From the NCBI GenBank assembly GCA_028693235.1, contig JAQUVW010000002.1, forward strand, positions 423,504 to 487,503: a stretch of DNA of 64,000 nt, read 5' to 3'. Position numbers and translations under genes: made by a program. The notes beneath the pieces were generated by a model, which was given only the letters and a program-made list of their open reading frames with translations, did no database searches and was not told the origin of the DNA. Of this stretch, positions 26,655 through 33,482 are shown piece by piece. Every line of letters begins with the position of its first letter. Position 1 is the first letter of the stretch. This stretch comes from Candidatus Gastranaerophilales bacterium. GTDB taxonomy: Bacteria; Cyanobacteriota; Vampirovibrionia; Gastranaerophilales; Gastranaerophilaceae.

Positions 26655-26831
26655 TAATCATTCCTATTTTTACTTTCATTATAAGTTGACTAATTCATGA
26701 TTATTGCTATCTTTCAGCCAAATTGAAATATATTTTCACATTTCTTTAAAAAAAATTATAAAAAATACTGGATATTTTAAATCGCTTCTGGTAATATATA
26801 TCCATACCTTGAAAATTTCACAAAATCACAT

Positions 26832-26920
26832 GCCGATGTGATGAAATTGGTAGACGTGCTAGACTCAAAATCTGGTGAGGTTTACGCCTCGTGTCGGTTC
26901 GACTCCGACCATCGGCACCA
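26832..26920 (+). tRNA. tRNA-Leu (anticodon CAA)
   Basis: 89 bases with 7-bp acceptor stem GCCGATG/CATCGGC, encoded CCA, long class II variable arm, T loop GGTTCGACTCC and anticodon loop CT-CAA-AA at 26866-26868. Reads UUG codons. A terminator follows at once. Confidence 0.95.
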
Positions 26921-26935
26921 TTTTTAAGGTTTTAT

Positions 26936-26962
26936 AGCTTCCCGAAAAAGGGAAGCTTTTAA
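26936..26962 (+). terminator. Terminator after tRNA-Leu
   Basis: AGCTTCCC, loop GAAAAA, GGGAAGCT, then TTTT. Confidence 0.8.
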
Positions 26963-26977
26963 ATTTTGGAAAATATT

Positions 26978-27127
26978 ATGGATAACAAAAAAAATAATAA
27001 AAAAAATAAAAAATTTACCCTCGATATTAAAAAAATGGGCGTTAATATTGACAAAAATGAGTATCAAGAAATTATTCTCTCAAATTCTAATCACCCTGAA
27101 TCCTCATTCTCTAAATATAACAGATAA
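26978..27127 (+). CDS. Short lysine/asparagine-rich ORF (49 residues)
   Basis: ATG at 26978, stop at 27125-27127. The start MDNKKNNKKNKKFTLDIKK is basic, then GVNIDKNEYQEIILSNSN looks protein-like. TTTTGGA is only a weak ribosome site. No family recognised. Chance ORFs of this size are expected in AT-rich DNA; the protein-like middle is the only argument for it. Confidence 0.35.
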   Translation: MDNKKNNKKNKKFTLDIKKMGVNIDKNEYQEIILSNSNHPESSFSKYNR

Positions 27128-27202
27128 TTGTTTTATTCCCTCCATGTCGTCTTTTTACATGATGAAAAAATCTTTGAAAGATTTATATTAGTCATGGAAA
27201 AT

Positions 27203-27218
27203 ATAGCACCCGTGCTAT
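27203..27218 (+). promoter_or_regulatory. Perfect inverted repeat before the EF-hand gene
   Basis: ATAGCAC-CC-GTGCTAT, ending 6 bases before AGGAGG of the next gene. It could be an operator or a 5' mRNA hairpin. Confidence 0.45.
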
Positions 27219-27237
27219 GTTAATAGGAGGTTAAATA

Positions 27238-27711
27238 ATGATTTCAAGTTTGTATTCCAATACTAACGCTCTTTCCGCTTACATGTACGATTCAAATTCA
27301 ACTAGCAGTAAAAAAGCATCAAATGAGGCTGACGACAACAGTATAAGTAAGTTTTTGGAGATGTTAGGTGAGTCCGGCGGAGCTCAAGATGCTCAGGATG
27401 TGCAAGAAGCCCAAGGGGCTAAAGGTTCCGAGAAAAGCAGTTCTGCTTCAGGTTCAAGTAACGATGAGGAGTCATCAAATTCTGAAATGGATTTGAATGG
27501 CGACGGCAAAATTACTCTTGATGAAATTATGAAGTACATTTCTCAGCAGCAACAAGATTTTCAGTCTGACCAAGAAAATTCTGACAGCAAAAATCTGTTT
27601 CAACAACTGCTCGGCAAAAATAACGCCGGTTCTGCGTACACGAATAATTTTACTGATTCATTGAGTTCTATAGGTGACACTTTGCTTTCAGCGTTAGATA
27701 TTGCGGTGTAG
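27238..27711 (+). CDS. Low-complexity protein with one EF-hand
   Basis: 157 residues, rich in Ser, Gln, Asp and Asn. DLNGDGKITLDEI (D85, N87, D89, K91, E96) is a complete calcium-binding EF-hand loop. The rest is probably disordered, with AQDAQDVQEAQGAKG as an imperfect repeat. No signal peptide. AGGAGG sits 8 bases before the ATG, implying strong translation. Function unknown. A bidirectional terminator follows. Confidence 0.65.
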   Translation: MISSLYSNTNALSAYMYDSNSTSSKKASNEADDNSISKFLEMLGESGGAQDAQDVQEAQGAKGSEKSSSASGSSNDEESSNSEMDLNGDGKITLDEIMKYISQQQQDFQSDQENSDSKNLFQQLLGKNNAGSAYTNNFTDSLSSIGDTLLSALDIAV

Positions 27712-27713
27712 TT

Positions 27714-27741
27714 AAAAAAAGAGAGCTTCGGCTCTCTTTTT
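27714..27741. terminator. Bidirectional terminator between converging genes
   Basis: Seven A, GAGAGC, loop TTCG, GCTCTC, then five T; a stable UUCG tetraloop hairpin usable from both sides. Confidence 0.85.
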
Positions 27742-27743
27742 AC

Positions 27744-29528
27744 TTAGTCTTTTACATCAGCTAAAAGTTTAGTTTCTTCCCCCTCAAGTTTTAAAGGTTC
27801 ATTCTTAGATGTGTCTTTAACGCTTTCTATTTGCTCTTTATCTTCACTTAAAAAGACGTCAAGTTGCTTTTGGAATTCTGAAACAGCACCATCTAAAACT
27901 TTTTGTAAATCTTGCAATGAATCATATATTTTTGATGTTTCATTATGTGATTTTGTTGCAAGAGTTCTGACTTGTTTTGCAACAATGTCAAATCCTGCCC
28001 CTGCTTCTCCTGCGTGAGCAGCTTCTATAGAAGCGTTCATTGAGAGCATTGATGTTTGGAATGAAATATCTTCAATTGATTTAATAATCGGTTTGAATTT
28101 TGCCAGTAAATGTTCTGAGTCGAATTCTTTTACAATTATTTCTTGGAAAGTATTTACAGCTTCTTTTCTTGCGTTAAGGTTTTTCCTTAATAATTTTGAT
28201 TGGTAGTGGTGGCAATTTTCAGGTTTATTAAGTCCGTTATAAATTGCAATAGCCATATCTTTGCAATTTCCATATCCGCAAGCTGAGCAATTTTTAAAGT
28301 CGGATTCGTTTTCTTTAAGCATTGCTTCGTATATTTCTTCATAGTTTCTTTTGGGTACGTGTGTCACTATAGAATGATTAGAACGATCTTCATATTTTCT
28401 ATCATATAAATATGGTTTCCAGTATTTATCTATTTCTTTTATTATTTTATCTTGAATAAGTTTGTCTTTTTCTCCAGAATCAATGACGTTTTTGTTAAGC
28501 AGGTCGTTTTCTTCACAGGTCAAATATTGTTTTTGAAGAAGTTTTGTTCTCCTTGAAATAGCAGCTTCAAGATAATCTTGAGACATTCCTTTGCAATCAG
28601 TTCCTGTTCCGCCGTTGCAACCTTTTTCACAATTCAAACAATCGACAATCAGTGGTGCAACTTCTCTCAAGATGTCCTTTTCTAAATGGTCAAGATAAGG
28701 ATAAATTGCGTGTGGACCTTCTATTTTTCTTATTTTCGGACGTAATTCGTTATCCCATCTTGCTGCTGTTTCCAATAGGCCTCCGGGTGTCGAAAATAAT
28801 GCTGCTCTTTCAGCCGGCGGGTTATCATATTCAACCCTCGGATATTTTATAAGATTTGTATTGGTATCGTTTAAATAGTCTTTGAGTTTTGTCATTGTTA
28901 TATTGTAATCGCCAAATCCAGTGGCTTCAAATTCTCTTTTTTTAGCTATACAAGGCGAGATAACCGCAACTTTATGGTCTTTATATTGCGGATAAAATTC
29001 TTTAATCATTTTTATCATATGCAACATCGGACTATCTGCAGGTGCCAAATATTGCAGAAGCTCAGGTCGATATAACTCAATATAATTCACTATTGCGGGG
29101 CACGGTTGTGATATAATGGTTTTTGCTCCTGTGGTCTTTAGATATTCAATGTAGCTTTTAACTGTTAGTTCTGCACCGAAGCTTACGTCAAAAATTGCAC
29201 TAAGCCCCAATTGTTTAAGCCAACCGTTTAAGTTTAGATAAGTTTCGGGAAATGAAGCAGCAACAGATGGTGCTACTACTGCAATCAGCTTGGTTCCGTT
29301 TTTTATGTCTTCTAAAAATGATTGCAAATCATCAACTACTACCCTTGCTCCCCATGTGCAAGCTTCAATACATTGACCGCAACCAATACACAAATCGTGA
29401 TTGATTTTTACGTGGTCACCACTGCCATCATTACAAAATTTTGATGGGCACACTGTTATGCAAGCGTGACAATTTTGGCATTTGTCTGCCAGTACATCTA
29501 CTACTTTTGCTAAAACCACTTTACTCAC
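27744..29528 (-). CDS. Soluble chemoreceptor with ferredoxin and [FeFe]-hydrogenase-like sensor domains
   Basis: 594 residues. Two [4Fe-4S] motifs (C17-C27 and C47-C57) lead into an [FeFe]-hydrogenase H-cluster domain (about 80-320) with P1-like SQPCP (C143), P2-like SPCIAKKREFE (C193) and P3-like CLNCEKGCNGG (C300, C304), so all four H-cluster cysteines remain. The proton-transfer cysteine of TSCCP is proline, as expected for a sensory and not a catalytic enzyme. A third Fe-S motif (C414, C417, C422, C439) follows. Residues about 455-545 hold a methyl-accepting hairpin tip (FQTSMLSMNASIEAAHAGEAG). No membrane segment. GTG start; a GTG three codons later is also possible. Divergent from the che operon. 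Confidence 0.85.
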   Translation of the reverse strand: MSKVVLAKVVDVLADKCQNCHACITVCPSKFCNDGSGDHVKINHDLCIGCGQCIEACTWGARVVVDDLQSFLEDIKNGTKLIAVVAPSVAASFPETYLNLNGWLKQLGLSAIFDVSFGAELTVKSYIEYLKTTGAKTIISQPCPAIVNYIELYRPELLQYLAPADSPMLHMIKMIKEFYPQYKDHKVAVISPCIAKKREFEATGFGDYNITMTKLKDYLNDTNTNLIKYPRVEYDNPPAERAALFSTPGGLLETAARWDNELRPKIRKIEGPHAIYPYLDHLEKDILREVAPLIVDCLNCEKGCNGGTGTDCKGMSQDYLEAAISRRTKLLQKQYLTCEENDLLNKNVIDSGEKDKLIQDKIIKEIDKYWKPYLYDRKYEDRSNHSIVTHVPKRNYEEIYEAMLKENESDFKNCSACGYGNCKDMAIAIYNGLNKPENCHHYQSKLLRKNLNARKEAVNTFQEIIVKEFDSEHLLAKFKPIIKSIEDISFQTSMLSMNASIEAAHAGEAGAGFDIVAKQVRTLATKSHNETSKIYDSLQDLQKVLDGAVSEFQKQLDVFLSEDKEQIESVKDTSKNEPLKLEGEETKLLADVKD

Positions 29529-29599
29529 CTTATTCTTGATAATTTACTCAACTTATATTTTACTTAATTTGGATTATTTTACAATATAGTTTACAAAAC

Positions 29600-29641
29600 T
29601 TGACATGTTTTATCATTAATGCACATAATGTTAATGTGCAT
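29600..29641 (+). promoter_or_regulatory. che operon promoter with overlapping operator
   Basis: TTGACA (29600-29605), 18 bases, CATAAT (29624-29629). A perfect inverted repeat ATGCACAT-7-ATGTGCAT (29619-29641) covers the -10 box and start region. A protein bound there would block the che operon and could also affect the divergent receptor gene. Confidence 0.6.
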
Positions 29642-29665
29642 GACTATTGGGCATAAAATAAATAC

Positions 29666-30355
29666 ATGATAAAAATTAATGCTTTAGACTTACTCGAAAG
29701 AGATATTTTTGAAGTTGAAATTTTTTCAGAAAACGGGGATTTGATACACGCAGCTAATGAGCGTGTTACACCCGAGAATCTGTTAAGACTATACTTCACC
29801 GATATTTATGTTAAACAATCTTTGTCTGACAAGGACAAAGCCTTTTTGACTGAAAAAAATTCTGTTCCATCGGTCTATATGTCTTTTGATGAGGAGGAAG
29901 CTAAGGCTGTTGCGAAATATTCTATTTATATGGGAGAATTGCTTCATTTTTCTCGACTTAAACTTAAAGAGCTTGAGCAAGCAGCATATAATTATAATAT
30001 CGGTGTTAAAAAAATCAAAATATCTGACAAAGATAATGATGATTTTATGCATTTAAAAGGTGAATATGGCTATAAATACCTGTTGCAAGAGTTGAAACTT
30101 CCCGATAAGGTCGCCGAAGTTGCAAGATTGTATAATAAAGATTATAATTGTAACGACTTCAGTATTGCTAATAATAAGCTTGAAAATATACCATATTATC
30201 ACATTGTGGCTATTGCTGACTATTATTTTAATTATTTTAGAAAATCAAATTCTAAAGAAAAAACCATACAAAAGATGATTCGAATCGGTGGCAAAAAATT
30301 TAATATTTACATATTACATAAATTTTTGAATAAAATGAAAGACATAAATGACTAA
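29666..30355 (+). CDS. Catalytically dead HD-GYP-like protein
   Basis: 229 residues. Residues 74-180 follow the helix pattern of HD-GYP phosphodiesterases (FDEEEAKAVAKYSIYMGELL, LKELEQAAYNYNIGVKKI, GEYGYKYLLQELKLPDKVAEVARLYN). The HD pair itself reads Y110-N111 and the following lysine is V114, and the later GYP region is absent, so metal binding and c-di-GMP cleavage are not expected. It may keep a docking role. First gene of the che operon, overlapping the next by 8 bases. Confidence 0.65.
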   Translation: MIKINALDLLERDIFEVEIFSENGDLIHAANERVTPENLLRLYFTDIYVKQSLSDKDKAFLTEKNSVPSVYMSFDEEEAKAVAKYSIYMGELLHFSRLKLKELEQAAYNYNIGVKKIKISDKDNDDFMHLKGEYGYKYLLQELKLPDKVAEVARLYNKDYNCNDFSIANNKLENIPYYHIVAIADYYFNYFRKSNSKEKTIQKMIRIGGKKFNIYILHKFLNKMKDIND

Positions 30356-31217
30356 CTCTCAAATCGACAGCATTAATAAATTTATATCTCATTTCTTTCC
30401 GAATATTGTTTCGGCTTTGCACAAAGCTCTCGGAAAAGACCCTTTTCAAAAATTTAACTTGACCGCTGAAGGTAATGAATTGTTGCCTTCAGATTTAAGC
30501 GATTATTCGGCTTTCGCTATATATTCAAGACAGTATAAAAAAGCTAAAACAATATGCTCTTTTGCTGTTTTGTTCCCTGAAAATTTGGCTGTTAAAATAG
30601 CTGATGTCTTTATGGGGGGGAATGGCGATGCCGAAAAAAAAGGTGCTTTGACTGAGCTTCAGGTTAATTCTTGTTTAAAATTTTTAGATAATATCTTGGA
30701 AGCTGTCGCTGTGCGTTATAATAAAATTTGTGAAGCTCCTATGTCCCCTTTGAAAGAATTAGAGTTCCGCCAATGTGCCGATAAAAAACATGATGATTGG
30801 TTCAAAGATTTAACGCCTGATTTCGTCATTCATCTTAATCTTAAAATTAATGATTCGCTTGAATTTCCTATACATTTGTTTTTGGAGTATGAACAACTTA
30901 TTGCAACAATGTCAAGATTAGGTCTGCTTAAAGAGGATATTCAACATCTAAGACCTGATATATCCCATATGAATATAAATTTACTTGGCGATATTGAAAT
31001 CCCATTGGTTGCTGAACTCGGTAGAACTCAAATTCCCATTAAATACGCAATGGAGCTTACTCAAGGTTCCTTGATTGAGCTTGATAATGATGCTGACGAA
31101 CCTATTAAATTATATTCAGAAGGTGTCGAAGTCGGCACTGCCGAAATCGTTGTGGTGGGCGATACTTTCGGGGTTAAAATAAAAAAAATAATTCCTCCTG
31201 AAGAAAGATTCAGATAA
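30348..31217 (+). CDS. FliN/SpoA-domain protein with CheC-like N-terminal part
   Basis: 289 residues. The C-terminal 75 residues (DIEIPLVAELGRTQIPIKYAMEL, GSLIELD, VEVGTAEIVVVGDTFGVKI) are a SpoA (FliN/FliM C-terminal) domain, the building block of the flagellar C-ring. The N-terminal part resembles a CheC/FliM middle domain (VKIADVFMGGNG, LTELQVNSCLKFLDNILEAVA). No FliM-type CheY-binding N-terminal peptide is seen. A FliY-like motor-switch or CheY-interacting role is likely. No other flagellar gene is in the window. Confidence 0.7.
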   Translation: MTNSQIDSINKFISHFFPNIVSALHKALGKDPFQKFNLTAEGNELLPSDLSDYSAFAIYSRQYKKAKTICSFAVLFPENLAVKIADVFMGGNGDAEKKGALTELQVNSCLKFLDNILEAVAVRYNKICEAPMSPLKELEFRQCADKKHDDWFKDLTPDFVIHLNLKINDSLEFPIHLFLEYEQLIATMSRLGLLKEDIQHLRPDISHMNINLLGDIEIPLVAELGRTQIPIKYAMELTQGSLIELDNDADEPIKLYSEGVEVGTAEIVVVGDTFGVKIKKIIPPEERFR

Positions 31218-31221
31218 ATAT

Positions 31222-32136
31222 ATGAGTGTTTTGAAATATATTATTGAATCCTATGAATTATTTATTTATGGATTCTTCATCTTTATTTTTCTAGTGCTCG
31301 CTTTTTTGTATTTCTATTTTTCAAGAGTAGAAACTTGTTATAAAAAAGGTCTGTTACTTCTTGAAGCTAAAGATTATAAAGGGGCTATCCGTAAGTTTAA
31401 AAGATTTTTACATAAGTACCCAAAATCGCAAGAGGGTCTACACAAACTCGGTTTGGCGTTTTTCCATAACAAAGAATTTGAAAAAGCTGCTCTCTGCTTT
31501 GATAAAATAACAGAAATTAATGCTGATTTTTTCGCTGCAATTTATAATTTAGCATTGTCTTTTCAAATGACTGATGACATTGATGAGGCTACTAAGCTTT
31601 ATAAAAAAGCAATTTCTATAAATCCTAATGATGTGGATACTTATTATAATTTGGGTATAATGAATTTTAAGGCTAAAAAATATGAAATTGCGTTAAGCTA
31701 TTTTCAAAAAGCAAATGAAATAGGACCCGGAAAGCCACTTATCTTATATTATATTGCCAGATGCTGCGATTTGTTGAATATTTCAAATAACCTCAAAGTG
31801 CAAGAACACGTTACCAAGCTATATTTGCAATTAATCGGTGAAGAAGGACTCCCTAAAGATTATTTGATTACTGCTGCTTATTCTTCTGCTAAAACTGGTC
31901 AACTTCAAAAAACTTTACTAATTTTGGATAAAGCGTTAGAGTCAAATCCTGAAAATGCAAATGTCTACAAGCTTGCTGCTATTACAGATTTGATATCTTT
32001 AAATAAAGATGGGGCAAAATCAAATATTCTAATTGCTATAGACCTTGACCCAAATGACGACGAGGCTTACAATATATTACAATATGCAGAAAAATTAATA
32101 AATAAAGACAATATATCGAAAGAGAGTGACGTATGA
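31222..32136 (+). CDS. Membrane-anchored TPR protein
   Basis: 304 residues. One transmembrane segment near the N-terminus (about 12-32), then five or more tetratricopeptide repeats facing the cytoplasm (AIRKFKRFLHKYPKSQEGL, AALCFDKITEINADFFAAIYNL, ATKLYKKAISINPNDVDTYYNLG, ALSYFQKANEIGPGKPL). A scaffold for the neighbouring chemotaxis proteins is the simplest inference. Ends in ATGA overlap with cheY. Confidence 0.75.
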   Translation: MSVLKYIIESYELFIYGFFIFIFLVLAFLYFYFSRVETCYKKGLLLLEAKDYKGAIRKFKRFLHKYPKSQEGLHKLGLAFFHNKEFEKAALCFDKITEINADFFAAIYNLALSFQMTDDIDEATKLYKKAISINPNDVDTYYNLGIMNFKAKKYEIALSYFQKANEIGPGKPLILYYIARCCDLLNISNNLKVQEHVTKLYLQLIGEEGLPKDYLITAAYSSAKTGQLQKTLLILDKALESNPENANVYKLAAITDLISLNKDGAKSNILIAIDLDPNDDEAYNILQYAEKLINKDNISKESDV

Positions 32137-32495
32137 GCAAAACAATTTTGGTAATAGATGATTCTCCATTTGTATATAAAACGGTGGTCAGAGCATTGCA
32201 AGGTGATGAACAATATGAGGTCGTCGGTAATGCTTTAAACGGTCAATTGGGGATTGATTTGTATATTGAAAAACATCCTGATATAATTACTTTGGACGTT
32301 ACGATGCCCGTTATGGACGGTCTTGAAACGGCTAGAAAACTTTTTGAACTTAATCCTAATGTCAAAATAGTAATGCTTTCTGCAATGGGCGACGAAACTT
32401 TGCTCAATGAAGCAAAAGAATTGGGTATTAAACACTTCTTAATGAAACCGTTTAAACCTGATACCCTTATAGCTAAATTAGCTGAAGTTGTATAA
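32133..32495 (+). CDS. cheY: Chemotaxis response regulator CheY
   Basis: 120-residue single receiver domain: acidic pair D9-D10, phosphorylated D55 in DIITLDVTMP, switch threonine/serine in MLSAMGD and the lysine in FLMKPF. No output domain. Carries the CheA signal to the motor or a pilus system. Overlaps the TPR gene by 4 bases. Confidence 0.93.
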   Translation: MSKTILVIDDSPFVYKTVVRALQGDEQYEVVGNALNGQLGIDLYIEKHPDIITLDVTMPVMDGLETARKLFELNPNVKIVMLSAMGDETLLNEAKELGIKHFLMKPFKPDTLIAKLAEVV

Positions 32496-32513
32496 TTAAA
32501 AGGAGTTTATATC

Positions 32514-32996
32514 TTGGAAAATATGATTGATGTTTTATTTGATTTTGCTAAAAAATCATTTGAAGATGTAACTTTTGAAGTTACGGAAGAAAAATTTAAT
32601 CAGGTTCAGGCAGTCGAGGAAAACCAAACTAATATGCTATCCATTTTAATTGGTGTTGCCGGAGAAACAAATGGCAGAATTCTTTTGAATACGTCTATTG
32701 ATAACGGCAAAAACCTTGCAAAAGCCATGAATTTTGGTGAAGACCTCGAAAACGATGAGGATTTATATGTTTATCTCGCTGAATTTGCTAATATATTCTG
32801 CGGCAGAACTGCTACTTATATGAATAATAAATACGGTAAAAGAGAAATTTGGATTACACCACCTTCTATTTTCTCTGCTAAAGACTTAGATATAGTTACT
32901 CCTAATGTATCAAGTCAAAAAGCTTTTTATAAAAGCTCTTATGGCGAATTTACAATAGATGTGGGGCAAAGTGAAAGTATTTGCGATGACTTTTAA
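32514..32996 (+). CDS. cheX: CheX-like CheY-P phosphatase
   Basis: 160 residues with the CheC/CheX fold: IGVAGETNGRILL, a central helix LAEFANIFCGRTATYMN carrying the family ExxN dyad (EFAN), and PPSIFSAKDL. CheX dephosphorylates CheY. TTG start with AAGGAG upstream. First of two adjacent CheX-like genes. Confidence 0.8.
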   Translation: MENMIDVLFDFAKKSFEDVTFEVTEEKFNQVQAVEENQTNMLSILIGVAGETNGRILLNTSIDNGKNLAKAMNFGEDLENDEDLYVYLAEFANIFCGRTATYMNNKYGKREIWITPPSIFSAKDLDIVTPNVSSQKAFYKSSYGEFTIDVGQSESICDDF

Positions 32997-33474
32997 TGTT
33001 GTTGATACCTTTTCTACTGTGCTTGAACGTTTGTTTGAGTTTATAGATATGGATTATAAATTTATGTGTGATATGCCTGAAAGTTCTCTTAATTCAACCG
33101 AAAAATATAATATTTTAATCGGTATCACGGGGGATTATGAAGGAAATATAATGTTTTGTTTTTCTCAAAAAGTTGCTGAAGATATCGCTAAAAATATTAT
33201 GGGCGTAGATAAAATATCTACAATAGACATATTTGTCAAAGCTGCTTTGGCTGACTTTTTTAATGAAGCTGTTAAAAGATTCGCCAATCTTGCAAAAATC
33301 ACAAATATGAATGAGGAAAATAATCCCAAAAAAGATTATACTATTCTTACATCCAATCCTGCATATATATCAGGACAGGATTTATATATGATCAGCAAAG
33401 TCCCTTCAAGAAAAATATTCTTCAAAATCAATGGGGAAAAATTCGGTCTCGCATATAGCATGGCAAAAAAATAG
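32986..33474 (+). CDS. Second CheX-like protein, altered active site
   Basis: About 162 residues from ATG 32986 (an ATG at 32959 in the same frame is also possible; neither has a good ribosome site). Same fold as its neighbour (IGITGDYEGNIMF, SNPAYISGQDLYM). The active dyad helix reads ALADFFNEAVKRF, so Glu of ExxN is Asp. Activity may be weak, or it may pair with the first copy. Overlaps the previous gene by 11 bases. Confidence 0.7.
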   Translation: MTFNVVDTFSTVLERLFEFIDMDYKFMCDMPESSLNSTEKYNILIGITGDYEGNIMFCFSQKVAEDIAKNIMGVDKISTIDIFVKAALADFFNEAVKRFANLAKITNMNEENNPKKDYTILTSNPAYISGQDLYMISKVPSRKIFFKINGEKFGLAYSMAKK

Positions 33475-33482
33475 GTGTGTAA

